Below, one piece after another: positions 9,557 through 19,260 of a DNA stretch of 64,000 bases. Numbering within the stretch: position 1 is the stretch's first letter; each line of letters starts with the position of its first letter. Made by a program: the position numbers and the translations under genes. The notes under the pieces were generated by a model. That model was not told the DNA's origin and made no database searches. It was given only the letters and a program-made list of their open reading frames with translations. This stretch comes from Rhodohalobacter sulfatireducens (GTDB lineage Bacteria > Bacteroidota > Rhodothermia > Balneolales > Balneolaceae), in contig NZ_JAKLWS010000007.1 of NCBI RefSeq assembly GCF_022012475.1, positions 1 to 64,000 on the forward strand, given 5' to 3'.

Positions 9557-9988
9557 TTAATTAATGGGGATGGATTGCGAATCATCATCGTTTTCCAACC
9601 CGGCTTTTAAAATTTTTACCTGGAGCACTCCCTCTTTGAACGTGGCATCTACAGATGATACATCTGCATTTTCAGGCAGTGCAAATGAACGGGAAAATGA
9701 TCCCTGAGTTCGTTCTGAACGTTTCAACTCTTCATCATCCTCAAGAAACAGTTCCCGCTCGCCACTGACTGTGAGAATTCTGTCTTTCAGAGTGATTTTA
9801 ATATCTTTCTTTTTCATCCCCGGCAGATCCATATAAAGTGAATACATTTTTTCACTTTCAACGATATCACAATCGGGTTTAAAATCACCTGCTTCCACAG
9901 TCAAAGGAACCATTCGTTCAACTAAACCCTGGATATCTTTGCCGAGTCTTGAAAGTTGTTTTTCTAAGTCAATGTTCAAATTGCTCAT
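9557..9988 (-). CDS. Small heat-shock protein, Hsp20/alpha-crystallin family
   Basis: This 143-residue holdase has a central alpha-crystallin domain (about residues 35-130). Visible hallmarks are the MDLPGMKKKDIKI strand, the LTVSGER strand and the closing FKEGVLQVKI motif, followed by a short tail with SIPI as a possible I-x-I-like anchor. The N-terminal region is helical and hydrophobic, as expected for oligomerisation. It is the first gene of a two-gene unit with dnaK, so the pair is probably co-induced by heat or misfolded protein. No CIRCE element was found upstream; a 6-base inverted repeat CCTCAA/TTGAGG lies near 10020-10048. Confidence 0.93.
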   Translation of the reverse strand: MSNLNIDLEKQLSRLGKDIQGLVERMVPLTVEAGDFKPDCDIVESEKMYSLYMDLPGMKKKDIKITLKDRILTVSGERELFLEDDEELKRSERTQGSFSRSFALPENADVSSVDATFKEGVLQVKILKAGLENDDDSQSIPIN

Positions 9989-10100
9989 TTTTTCACCATT
10001 TTTACTAATAGTTTAGCAACCTCAATGCCAACGTACCTCGGGTTGAGGCTTCACTGACGTATTGACATAGAAAAAGTTAGAAATGTGACCTCATGCCAGT

Positions 10101-11396
10101 TCAGGCCGCAGAATCGCTTAAAGTCTGCAGATCAGTCCAGAACTTTGGATAAGAGATGGCAGTACAGTCGGCATGAGTGATTGCAGAGGTGTCAGTTCCC
10201 TTGGTGGCAAGCACTGCTGCAGCCATCGCCATGCGGTGATCGTGATAGGTTGGAAATGTTGCCGCTGAAGGTTTAAAATCTCTCCTGCCTTGAATAATAA
10301 TCCCATCTTGCTGTAGTTCAACTTCTGTACCTGCAAGATTCAGGATCTCTGCCATTGCTGAAAGCCTGTCAGTCTCTTTGTGACGAAGCTCTTCCGCGCC
10401 GGTTATTACGGATTTCCCATCGGCAAAGCACATGGCCACCATCAGTATTGGAAGTTCATCGATACAGTTGGGGATGAGTGCCGGATCGAGGTGAATCGGT
10501 TTTAAGTCTGAGGATTCTACAAACAGATCAGATACCGGTTCTTTCCCGGCCAATCTATTATTTGTCTTTTTGAAGGATGCTCCCATCTCTTCAAGGATAT
10601 GATAAACTGCATCGCGGCTTGGATTGACACCGGTACCGCTCAGGTGAATCTCAGCATTTTCATGAATAGATCCTGCAACCAGCCAAAATGCAGCTGCGGA
10701 AAAATCACCGGGTACACGATAATTTTGTTGGGGGATGATGTGATCGCGGCTGCTTTGAATAATTTTTCCCGATCCATACGGTTCTGTTTCCAACTGAAGA
10801 AGCCGTTCTGTGTGATCGCGGCTGAGTACATCTTCAACCACTTCAGTGGGTTCATCTCCAAAAAGACCCGCAAGAAGTACACACGACTTGAGTTGCGCAC
10901 TCGCAATGGGCAATGGATATCTCATTCCTTTTACTCCTCCATGCGAATGAATTTCGAGTGGCGCGTAAATCCCCTCTTTTCCGTCAATCTTGCAACCCAT
11001 TTTTCGGAGCGGATCGATAATTCGTTTCATCGTACGGGCGGAGAGAGATTCGTCGCCAATCATGGTACATTCCACTCCGGCTCCGGCTACAATTCCGCTC
11101 AATAACCGCATTGTGGTTCCGGAATTTCCACAATCCAAAGATTTTTCGGGATCTTGGAAACCATCCCGCCCCACTCCTGAAATTTTCACGGTTGATCCTT
11201 CCTGATGGATCTCTACTCCCAATTGCTTCAAACATTCAAGAGTGCTTTGCGGATCCGCCGCAGAAGAGTAGTTTTGAATGATACTATTTTCAGAGGAAAG
11301 AGCGGCAAACATAGCCGATCGGTGAGAAATGGATTTATCAGGCGGGGGTACAATTTCTCCGGATAGTTTGGCTACCGGATCTACAGCTTTATTCAT
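10101..11396 (-). CDS. aroA: 3-phosphoshikimate 1-carboxyvinyltransferase (EPSP synthase)
   Basis: AroA adds the enolpyruvyl group of PEP to shikimate-3-phosphate in aromatic amino-acid synthesis. It is 431 residues. The substrate-binding PPDKSISHRSAM motif is near residue 20, the LDCGNSGTTMRLLSG loop near 85-100, and the late DHRMAMA motif near 390. These are the two classic EPSP synthase signatures. It starts 3 bases after the stop of a large TPR protein, so the two are co-transcribed although their functions look unrelated. Confidence 0.97.
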   Translation of the reverse strand: MNKAVDPVAKLSGEIVPPPDKSISHRSAMFAALSSENSIIQNYSSAADPQSTLECLKQLGVEIHQEGSTVKISGVGRDGFQDPEKSLDCGNSGTTMRLLSGIVAGAGVECTMIGDESLSARTMKRIIDPLRKMGCKIDGKEGIYAPLEIHSHGGVKGMRYPLPIASAQLKSCVLLAGLFGDEPTEVVEDVLSRDHTERLLQLETEPYGSGKIIQSSRDHIIPQQNYRVPGDFSAAAFWLVAGSIHENAEIHLSGTGVNPSRDAVYHILEEMGASFKKTNNRLAGKEPVSDLFVESSDLKPIHLDPALIPNCIDELPILMVAMCFADGKSVITGAEELRHKETDRLSAMAEILNLAGTEVELQQDGIIIQGRRDFKPSAATFPTYHDHRMAMAAAVLATKGTDTSAITHADCTAISYPKFWTDLQTLSDSAA

Positions 11397-11399
11397 GAT

Positions 11400-14387
11400 T
11401 TAATTGGATTGCAGTAAACGTCTTGCTTTTTGCGCCCCGGGTGTATCAGGATAGGTTTCTACGATGGAGTTGAGCAGGTTTGTAGCTTCTCCGCGATTTC
11501 CCTGGCGAATATAAATTTCTGCCGTTTTGTATTGGGCTTCGGCTACCCACTCATCAAATGTTTCAAATAGTACACTCACCCTGGAATATGCCTCTAATGC
11601 CGATTCCCTGTCGCCTTCTGACTGATAGGACTCCCCGAGCAGATATTGAGCCTCTGCCCCAATTTCAGTGGTACTGTTTTCTGCGACCAACTGGAAGAAA
11701 CGCCGGGCTTCATCTTGTCGTCCGTCTTGCATCAAAACTTTACCAACACCAAGCCTGGCAGCATTGTTTTCTGAGTTGATGGATAACACACGCTCAAAGT
11801 TTTGGCGCGCTTCATTTATGTTTCCAAGTTGTAATTGGGCATTTCCAATCCCAAGATACGCCTCTTGCTGGTATCGTTCGTCATTCTCCAAAAGTTGCTG
11901 ATAGTAGTTCAGCGACCGATTGTAGTTTCCCATCTCATTCTGGAGCCGTCCGAGCTCGGCAAATGCAGGAGCTGTCCGTTCGGAATTCGGAAATTCATTC
12001 ACCAGTGTAAGGAGTGCATCCGATGCCTGTTCCAGGCTGTCGGTTCGGGTGTAAGCATCCGCCAGGTTGTAATACGCTTCCGGCATCAGTTCGCGGTTAT
12101 TGGTCACTCTTAAATACTGACGGAATTCACGCACAGCAGCTTCGTAATCTCCTGTCTGAAATACATTCTCCGCCTGTCGAAATCTCAGGCGATCTGCCGT
12201 TGTGGAAGTGGGGTTGTCGGCCAGGAAACCTTCAAGTACATCCGTGCTTGTATCTTCTGAACCGGTGGATAGCTGTGCATATTCAATTCCATCAATCGCC
12301 TCGATGATATAATCACTTCGGGGATACTCCTCAAGTACGGTTTGATAGGCTTCAATCGCCTCCTCGTATTGACCTGCGTTATAGTAGGAATCCCCAATAT
12401 TGTACTGTGCTCGTGCAGCCCACTCTGTATTGGGATACCGGGAAATAACAGAGCGAAATTCTTCAATCGCCTGATCGTAATTTCCGGTATTCAAATAAAC
12501 ATAGGCAATGTTATATGCTGCCTGCTCTCGAAGACTGCTAAACGGGTAGATCCTGAGCAGGCGACGAAATTCTGTTACCGCCTCAAAATTTCGGTTCATC
12601 CGGTAATAGCTATTCGCTACCTGGTACATCGCATAATCGCCGCCGGGTTCGGCTCCAATAGTATCACGATAATATTCAAGAGCTTGCTGATACTCACCCT
12701 GTGCGAAGAAGGAATCTCCAATTCGAAGTTTAGTATCCGTTTCATACGGGTAGAGAACAATCGGCGGAGGTTCATAATTATTCAGAAAATCGATTAGCGG
12801 AGCTGTGGCATTCCCAAAATCACCCATCTTGAAATAGGTCCAACCTAAACTGTATTTGGCAGCTCCTACGAGTTCATGTTCGGGGTATTGTCGTATAAAT
12901 GAATTGAACTGTGTAGCTGCCTGACCAAATTCTTCAATTTGGAAGTTAGCGTCGGCGCTCCAAAAGAGGGCTTCACTTCCCAAATCTGAATTTGGAGCTT
13001 GTTCGTGAACCTGTTCAAAATCGGGTTGTGCTTGCTCATACGCCTGGTTGTAATAGAGTACCCATGCCCGCTGGAACCTGGCCTGACGTTTCAGTGCCGG
13101 ATCCAGGTCTGTTATCTCTTCAGCAAGCTGAAACGTTTCCATCGATCTTGTGTACTCATTATTGGCATAAAACACCTCTCCCAGGAATGTAAGGAGCTGC
13201 CCGGGATTCTCCAGTGTTTCATATTCGCGGGCAAGAGGCAGCAGTACCTCAATCGCTTCATTATAGAGTCCGGATTCAAACGCTGTGACCGCCCATTCGA
13301 ATCGTGCCTGCTCCTGGAAAATTCCTTCCTGGAATCGATCGCCAAACTCTCGGAAGGAGTTGAGTGATTCTTGATATCGGCCTGCCAATTTTTGGTTGAC
13401 CGCTTCATAATATTGAGCTTTGATTGCAATTTCATCTTCCCCGGAAGAAGCTTCACCAAACGACCGGGCCGCCCAGTGATAGATATCCTGTTTATGAAAG
13501 ACCCATCCCAAACCGTAATGAGCTATTCTTGATTGCTCCGGATCATCAATTAAATTCAGGTAGCGACGGTAAAAACGTGTGGCATCTTCATAATTATTGA
13601 TGGCGTTGTAACTTTCTGCAGTCAGGTAAACAGCCTTCGCTCGATTTTCATCATCCAGGTAGGGCAGTGCATCCAAAAAAGCTTCAATTGCTTCTTCAAA
13701 CTTTCGCTGCTGGTAATACGATTCACCAAGCGCAGTACCGATTCGCCGCGTCATTGCATTTTGCGGATGTCTCTCCCGCAACAACTCAAATGCTTCAGAT
13801 GCATCTGAATAACTTTCCTCCTCAAGATAAAGACGTCCTCTTGCATAGAGTGCCCTGGGGGCCCAAACACTTCTGCCGTGGGTATCATCCAAAGCCAGGA
13901 AATAATCACGGGCCAGGTCAAATTCTCCTGCTTCTGCCGCCGTCTCCCCCAGTGTGTAGTATAACTCAGCTTTATCATCGTATGACTGAGGAAAGTTCAG
14001 GGCTTCATCCATCCTGCGAATCGCCTCATCATAATTTTCAATTCTCAGATGTTTCTCAGCTAGATCTCGCAACAAAACTGCTGTTTGGTTACTCCCGGGA
14101 TAGGCTTGTAAAAAATCATCAACATATTTGTTGGTACCGGTTGAGTCGATCCGCGTAAGTGCTCTCGTCCTGTAGTATGCAGCGGTTTCTTTGATGAGAG
14201 TGTTTGATCCATCCCTGGAAACCTCCTCGAAATATGGGATAGCTTCGCTGTAAAGACCTTTTTCAAATAGAGTAAGCCCTGTCTGAAATGTTTCCCGGGG
14301 CGATGCCTGATTATTTTGTGCAACACCTTCGTAGGAATAAAACAGAACTGAAACAAGAATACAGATTGAAATTAGGTTTCTACTCAT
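11400..14387 (-). CDS. Large exported TPR-repeat protein
   Basis: This 995-residue protein has a signal peptide (about residues 1-23, ending near VAQ) followed by tetratricopeptide repeats over nearly the whole length, recognisable by repeated Y-x-x-A-x-x-x-F/Y units and G-x-Y/F-x-x-A motifs such as GNYDQAIEEF, GQYEEAIEAY and GDYEAAVREF. It resembles the YbgF/BamD-like TPR proteins of the periplasm and outer membrane. I infer a scaffold role in the cell envelope, perhaps linked to secretion or outer-membrane assembly. The exact partner cannot be read from sequence. aroA follows 3 bases later. Confidence 0.85.
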   Translation of the reverse strand: MSRNLISICILVSVLFYSYEGVAQNNQASPRETFQTGLTLFEKGLYSEAIPYFEEVSRDGSNTLIKETAAYYRTRALTRIDSTGTNKYVDDFLQAYPGSNQTAVLLRDLAEKHLRIENYDEAIRRMDEALNFPQSYDDKAELYYTLGETAAEAGEFDLARDYFLALDDTHGRSVWAPRALYARGRLYLEEESYSDASEAFELLRERHPQNAMTRRIGTALGESYYQQRKFEEAIEAFLDALPYLDDENRAKAVYLTAESYNAINNYEDATRFYRRYLNLIDDPEQSRIAHYGLGWVFHKQDIYHWAARSFGEASSGEDEIAIKAQYYEAVNQKLAGRYQESLNSFREFGDRFQEGIFQEQARFEWAVTAFESGLYNEAIEVLLPLAREYETLENPGQLLTFLGEVFYANNEYTRSMETFQLAEEITDLDPALKRQARFQRAWVLYYNQAYEQAQPDFEQVHEQAPNSDLGSEALFWSADANFQIEEFGQAATQFNSFIRQYPEHELVGAAKYSLGWTYFKMGDFGNATAPLIDFLNNYEPPPIVLYPYETDTKLRIGDSFFAQGEYQQALEYYRDTIGAEPGGDYAMYQVANSYYRMNRNFEAVTEFRRLLRIYPFSSLREQAAYNIAYVYLNTGNYDQAIEEFRSVISRYPNTEWAARAQYNIGDSYYNAGQYEEAIEAYQTVLEEYPRSDYIIEAIDGIEYAQLSTGSEDTSTDVLEGFLADNPTSTTADRLRFRQAENVFQTGDYEAAVREFRQYLRVTNNRELMPEAYYNLADAYTRTDSLEQASDALLTLVNEFPNSERTAPAFAELGRLQNEMGNYNRSLNYYQQLLENDERYQQEAYLGIGNAQLQLGNINEARQNFERVLSINSENNAARLGVGKVLMQDGRQDEARRFFQLVAENSTTEIGAEAQYLLGESYQSEGDRESALEAYSRVSVLFETFDEWVAEAQYKTAEIYIRQGNRGEATNLLNSIVETYPDTPGAQKARRLLQSN

Positions 14388-14484
14388 GAAAACATCTAAA
14401 TAGCTCAGAAATTGATTGTTGTATTCTGAAATATAGCACTCAACCTAATTTGTTCCCACATTTAATGAATTGAGCTTTTTTTGT

Positions 14485-15153
14485 TTATACATCCAGGTAG
14501 CGTAAAAGTTCATCAGCGCGGGTGGAAAGGTCAACTTGCATCTGGTCGTTGCGATTCGCAGTGGTTGTAATATAGCCATGGCGCTGCAGCGAAGATATCA
14601 CAGCAGATGTATCCTCGTGACTAATTTTGAGCGACACTCGCAATGACTCTTCAAAATCCACCGGTTGTTCTACCGTTAATCCAAGGATTTTAGCTCCTTC
14701 CGTTTCAATCAGGTGAACCAGTTCCGAGATCGTAAAATCGGACTGTGGAATTTCTACAGTAATAGTTGATCCGGCTGTAGCAATATTCAGCATTGTTGAA
14801 AGTGCCTCGAGAACCTGTTTCTTTTCAATGACTCCCAAATAGGTCTCTGAAGAATCTACTACGGGCAACAGTCTAACTTCGTGTTGTAACATCTGCCGGG
14901 CCACTTCAAATACATGTTGTTCTTTGAGTGCGTAAACGGGTTGCCGAAGCTCGAGCGAAGAAATTGTTTGCTGCTCATCTGTAATGTCAGAAATATCATC
15001 AAACAGAATATGTCCAATGTTTTTCTTTGTAGTGGGTTCTACAATTGGAATATTTGAAGTTTGCCACGCATCCATTTTTGCCAAAGCTGCAGAAATTGTG
15101 CTCGATGGCTCAAGAGGTTTGAAATCGGTATTTAAAAGGTCTTTTGCTAACAC
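14485..15153 (-). CDS. CBS-domain protein with C-terminal ACT-like domain
   Basis: This is a 222-residue cytoplasmic protein. Residues 1-60 and 65-125 form a pair of CBS motifs (MLAKDLLNTDFKPL start; VRLLPVVDSSETYLGVIEKK in the second), which usually bind adenine nucleotides. Residues 130-210 look like an ACT-type ligand-binding or regulatory fold (STITVEIPQSDFTISELVHL start). This architecture is common in Bacteroidetes/Chlorobi and is of unknown function. It lies 12 bases after hflX and is probably co-transcribed with it. Confidence 0.8.
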   Translation of the reverse strand: MLAKDLLNTDFKPLEPSSTISAALAKMDAWQTSNIPIVEPTTKKNIGHILFDDISDITDEQQTISSLELRQPVYALKEQHVFEVARQMLQHEVRLLPVVDSSETYLGVIEKKQVLEALSTMLNIATAGSTITVEIPQSDFTISELVHLIETEGAKILGLTVEQPVDFEESLRVSLKISHEDTSAVISSLQRHGYITTTANRNDQMQVDLSTRADELLRYLDV

Positions 15154-15165
15154 GGTTTTATAATA

Positions 15166-16437
15166 TTATTTAATGTCAGCGAGCATCGATTCAAATCGAT
15201 CGCGATCTGCTTTCGATGTGCTACCTGCTATTGAAACGTGATTGCCTTCATATTGTTCTTTATTGACCACAGCAACCTCGTGTAAGTATGCCACGGCTTT
15301 GTAATGCGACATCGGTACATTGTAAGAAAAATCGACGTAATCTTCTTCAATCAATTCTTCCAGTTTCTTTTCCAGCTTCCCAAGCCCAATTCCCCGGTAG
15401 GCGGATACAAAAATAGCATCAGAAAACTCTTTCTTTAATCCAACCAATTTTTCCGGCTCAACAAGATCTATTTTATTAAAAACCAGCATTTTTTTAGACT
15501 GATGGATCCCCATCTCTTCGAGAGTATCATTCACGACTTCTATATAATCATCAAGGAGCCGGCTGGACGCATCAACTACATGCAGCAAAACATCTGCTTC
15601 TCGAACTTCGTCAAGGGTCGATTTAAAACTTTCAATCAAATCGTGCGGCAGTTTTCGGATAAACCCGACCGTGTCTGAAAGAAGTACCTCATGATTTTCG
15701 AGCTCAAGCCGACGTACTGTTGAATCAAGCGTGGCAAAAAGCCTGTCTTCGGCCAGTACATTGGTTTCAGTCAAGGCATTCATCAGTGTTGATTTCCCGG
15801 CGTTGGTGTAACCAACCAATGAAACCCGCGTGTTATTTTCACGGCCTTTTCGCTGTGTAGTTCGCTGCCTGTCTAACTTCTCCAGTTTCTCTTTGAGTGT
15901 TGTAATTCTTTTTCCAATCAAGCGCCTGTCTGTCTCAATCTGTGTTTCACCGGGTCCTTTTGTTCCAATACCCCCTTTCTGTCGGGAGAGGTGAGTCCAA
16001 AATCTTGTCAATCTTGGAAGCAGGTATTGCAGTTGAGCCAATTCAACCTGCGTCTTCGCTGCTGCCGTTTTAGCACGGGATGCAAATATATCAAGTATCA
16101 AACCGCTTCTGTCCAGTACTTTAACCTTGGCTATCTTTTCCACATTACGGATCTGAGTTGCGGTCAGGTCGTCATCAAATATTATAAGGTCGGCGTTTTT
16201 ATCCCCACAGATCTGTTTCAATTGTTTCACTTTTCCTGTACCGACATAGGTGGACGGATCCGGGTGGGGTCGATTTTGCAGCTCCTTATGAACCGTACTT
16301 GCACCGGCTGTATCAGCCAATAACATAAGCTCATCCAGGTATTCCTCTGCCAGCCAACGAGGAGTATCGGGGCCAAAAAGGCCTACCAATACGGCCCTTT
16401 CTTTTTCGAGCGAGGGTTTTCTAATCTCTTCTAACAA
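15166..16437 (-). CDS. hflX: GTPase HflX
   Basis: HflX is a ribosome-associated GTPase that rescues or splits stalled ribosomes under stress. The protein is 423 residues. The N-terminal HflX domain includes the GTGKVKQL and DDDLTATQIRNVEK motifs, then a coiled linker holding GGIGTKGPGETQIETDRR. The G domain has G1 GYTNAGKST, G3 DTVGF and G4 NKID. Length and motifs are normal. It is preceded by the small membrane protein and followed by the CBS protein on the same strand. Confidence 0.96.
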   Translation of the reverse strand: MLEEIRKPSLEKERAVLVGLFGPDTPRWLAEEYLDELMLLADTAGASTVHKELQNRPHPDPSTYVGTGKVKQLKQICGDKNADLIIFDDDLTATQIRNVEKIAKVKVLDRSGLILDIFASRAKTAAAKTQVELAQLQYLLPRLTRFWTHLSRQKGGIGTKGPGETQIETDRRLIGKRITTLKEKLEKLDRQRTTQRKGRENNTRVSLVGYTNAGKSTLMNALTETNVLAEDRLFATLDSTVRRLELENHEVLLSDTVGFIRKLPHDLIESFKSTLDEVREADVLLHVVDASSRLLDDYIEVVNDTLEEMGIHQSKKMLVFNKIDLVEPEKLVGLKKEFSDAIFVSAYRGIGLGKLEKKLEELIEEDYVDFSYNVPMSHYKAVAYLHEVAVVNKEQYEGNHVSIAGSTSKADRDRFESMLADIK

Positions 16438-16464
16438 GCTATAAAGTCCTTTTATTGATCTTTT

Positions 16465-17052
16465 TTATTCAAATGCCTTGAAATCGAAAGAGGAGTCAGC
16501 AACCGGGGTCATTGTCTTGCCGATCTTCAGATCGATAATCTTATTAAATTTATGGATATTCCTGTCGGGTACAAAGAGTTCAAGGCGAATGAGTTTCGTA
16601 CGTTTTATACTCTCTGATGGTTCACGATAGATAAAAATATATTCAGACCCTTTAGAAGACGGTTTCTCTACATAATCACTGATCTGGTGCCATGCGATTG
16701 TTTGAGACGGATCATTGATATTTTTTACAATTCCATGATCGGTTATGTACGACTTGTTGGTAAAGTAACTCGACATAAACCAGCAGACTCCCATCCAGCT
16801 GTAACAGCCAAGCACCGTGTACACCTGGCTGATTTCGAAGGAATAAACTATGGTGCTGACCAATCCGGCGAACCCCAAAAACAAAGTTGAAAACAGCGGG
16901 TAGCCTTTCAGCTTTCCCGAACGCCAGCTCAAACGGATGTTTCTAAGTCGAATAGCATTGGCTGTCGTGTAAGCAGCAAGAAATGTTGCCCCCAGCGTAA
17001 ACATAGCGAGAAGTAGTACAAAGAGGCTATGGATGTCAGTTGAGATATTCAT
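16465..17052 (-). CDS. Membrane protein with C-terminal PH-like domain, unknown function
   Basis: This 195-residue protein has three or four hydrophobic segments in residues 8-100 (LFVLLLAMFTLGATFLAAYT; LFSTLFLGFAGLVSTIVYSF; a Trp/Cys-rich segment ending FMSSYF). A beta-rich C-terminal domain of about 90 residues resembles bacterial PH-like domains (SDYVEKPSSKGSEYIFIYRE). Its ATG overlaps the stop of the upstream BatA-like gene by 4 bases, which suggests coupled synthesis and a shared membrane function. No family name can be given with confidence. Confidence 0.65.
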   Translation of the reverse strand: MNISTDIHSLFVLLLAMFTLGATFLAAYTTANAIRLRNIRLSWRSGKLKGYPLFSTLFLGFAGLVSTIVYSFEISQVYTVLGCYSWMGVCWFMSSYFTNKSYITDHGIVKNINDPSQTIAWHQISDYVEKPSSKGSEYIFIYREPSESIKRTKLIRLELFVPDRNIHKFNKIIDLKIGKTMTPVADSSFDFKAFE

Positions 17053-19157
17053 TCAAAAGTTTCTGCTTTAAAGTATCTGGAGACTAATAATTCCAATAGT
17101 AATAAAATGATTGCAATTAAAACAAACCAATACCAGATTTCTCGCCCAAAAGATGCTAATTCGAGTTCGTTTTCCAGCTGTGCATTGTCTACACCACCTT
17201 CAACGACATACACATTGCTAAAAAGTGTACCAATACTTTCTGTCAGTTGGTCTTCATTCAACGAACCCAATATGGATTCCATTGCATTCTGATTTACCGA
17301 AAATAATATTGTTTGATTATTTGATTGCAGTGTCAGCCAACCCGGTTCCCACTCAGTTGCGTGGTAGGTCACACGAGCCCCCTGGAATGTTTGTTGTATT
17401 TCCGGAAGTATTATTTCATCATCTTTTACCAGTTGGATACTTTCGGAGTTCTCATTCAATTCAGCCAGGAAAGGTGCACCCAATTCATGCACTTGTAGTG
17501 TTGCATCTTCTCCCTGCACAAGATAATCGAGAGTTCTGTAGAATAATGGGGCAAAGAATGGCTTCACCGGAAAGTTCGACCACCCCGGATCGCTCCCAAT
17601 CGCCGAATAGATCATCTTGCCGCTTCCAACCCTGTTTTCAACCAAGAGTGGATTTCCTGTTCGTGTTTGAAGGATAGAAAATCCCGATGACTGATTGCCC
17701 ATCGCAATCTCGTAGTAATAAAATAGTTCTGGCACATTCAGTCTTATCTCCTCATCCTCCGGCTTTTCAAACATCTGATCCATAATCGGGTGACCTTCTG
17801 CCGGCTCCGCCATTCGATCTACCGGTTCAAATGAACCATAACTTCCTATGACATTCGAATACCGCCCTGCATTGCTGAAATTCAAAAGCCTGTTGTAACT
17901 GGTAACATCACCGTTGGCAGCAGGCATGAACAACAAGCCGGCCCCGGCCTGAACATGATCGGTCAGCGGCTCAGACAGATAATCCGGAACCCGGCGAATG
18001 CCATCCAGAATGACGGCATCATATTGATTAAGCTCCGAAACCTGGAAGTTGTTAATATTTGCAAACTGAATATTCATCCTCCCGGACTCATCCGACGCAA
18101 TTTCCAACATCGGAAGAAGGTAGGACTGGAAATCTGCCGTCTCCGGTTGTTGATTGAAAACGAGAATATTTTTTTCATCGGGAAGCTCAATGGCGGCGTA
18201 ATAGCGATTATCAAACGATAGTTCGTCTCCTTCAAGAAAAAGCTCAACCCGAAGTGAATCCTGGTTCCCGACGGGCAGATCAAACAAAAACTCCCGGGAT
18301 GATCCGGCATTCAAATCAAATGCCTGCTGCGTAATAAGCTCACCCCCCTGATAAAGATTAATGAATTGATTTGCAGCAGTTTGATTTCCTTCATTCAGTA
18401 CATTTGCCCGCAACTGCACATTCCCAGATTGAGACATCCCGCCATATTCAATCTCAACACTTTCATACCCAAGATTGAGTGCATCTCCGCTCCCAACCGT
18501 CAACACCTGTACATTGATTTCTTCAATAACCGACTCACTTTCCTCAAATTCAGAGAATTGCGACTCTTGCCCGTCGGTAATCAGGTAAAGAATTTTATTG
18601 GGTTGGTCCGCTTCCATCAATCGCTCAGCCACCGATTGAAGCCGGTCTGCCAGATAGTTTCCTGCATTTACAGTTCCAATGTCTTCCAGTCGATTAAGTG
18701 CGGCTCTTTGTGAAATGAGAGGCACATTCAGTGAACCGCCATTGGTTACATCCATCAGTATTCGGTCATCATCTCCTGCAATCGATAGGATATCCCGAAC
18801 AGCGTTCTTTGCCTGCTCGCTATAGGGTCCATTTCGATCTACCCGATTCATCGTAGGACTATTATCTATCAAAATTCCTATCGCTTTAGGCTGATTGTTG
18901 CTTGACCATCCATACTCGGGAGGTAAAAAGGGACGAGATGCAGCGAGCACAAGAGCCAAAATTGCCAAACAGCGGATTGCCAGAAGCAACCATCTTTTAA
19001 TTCGAATCCGTTTTAAAGCAGTGGATTTTAACGAATCAAAAAAAGCGAGAGTCGAAAATCTCACTTTTTTAGGTTTTCTTACGTTAAGCAGGTAGATCAA
19101 CAAAGGAACTGCCACTGTAAGAAGTGCAAATAGAAAAAAAGGATTAAGAAAGCTCAT
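17049..19157 (-). CDS. BatA-like membrane protein with von Willebrand-type domain
   Basis: This is a 702-residue inner-membrane protein. The N-terminus is the typical BatA signature (FLNPFFLFALLTVAVPLLIYL, then a basic VRKPKKVRFSTLAF loop), with a second helix at about 57-77. A von Willebrand type A-like domain follows with a DNSPTM metal-site motif (residues about 98-103), then a long extracytoplasmic beta and Rossmann-like region. A C-terminal helix (about 675-695) closes it. Such proteins occur in Bacteroidetes beside MoxR/Bat operons; here no moxR is adjacent. It forms an operon with the small membrane protein that overlaps its stop. Confidence 0.85.
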   Translation of the reverse strand: MSFLNPFFLFALLTVAVPLLIYLLNVRKPKKVRFSTLAFFDSLKSTALKRIRIKRWLLLAIRCLAILALVLAASRPFLPPEYGWSSNNQPKAIGILIDNSPTMNRVDRNGPYSEQAKNAVRDILSIAGDDDRILMDVTNGGSLNVPLISQRAALNRLEDIGTVNAGNYLADRLQSVAERLMEADQPNKILYLITDGQESQFSEFEESESVIEEINVQVLTVGSGDALNLGYESVEIEYGGMSQSGNVQLRANVLNEGNQTAANQFINLYQGGELITQQAFDLNAGSSREFLFDLPVGNQDSLRVELFLEGDELSFDNRYYAAIELPDEKNILVFNQQPETADFQSYLLPMLEIASDESGRMNIQFANINNFQVSELNQYDAVILDGIRRVPDYLSEPLTDHVQAGAGLLFMPAANGDVTSYNRLLNFSNAGRYSNVIGSYGSFEPVDRMAEPAEGHPIMDQMFEKPEDEEIRLNVPELFYYYEIAMGNQSSGFSILQTRTGNPLLVENRVGSGKMIYSAIGSDPGWSNFPVKPFFAPLFYRTLDYLVQGEDATLQVHELGAPFLAELNENSESIQLVKDDEIILPEIQQTFQGARVTYHATEWEPGWLTLQSNNQTILFSVNQNAMESILGSLNEDQLTESIGTLFSNVYVVEGGVDNAQLENELELASFGREIWYWFVLIAIILLLLELLVSRYFKAETFE

Positions 19158-19260
19158 TTACTGAAAAGTTTTTACCTTGGTACACACAAAATTGGAACAA
19201 ATCTGCCAGAGCGTAATTAAGCTATGGTAATAACCCATCCCTAACAAACTTATTATTCGA

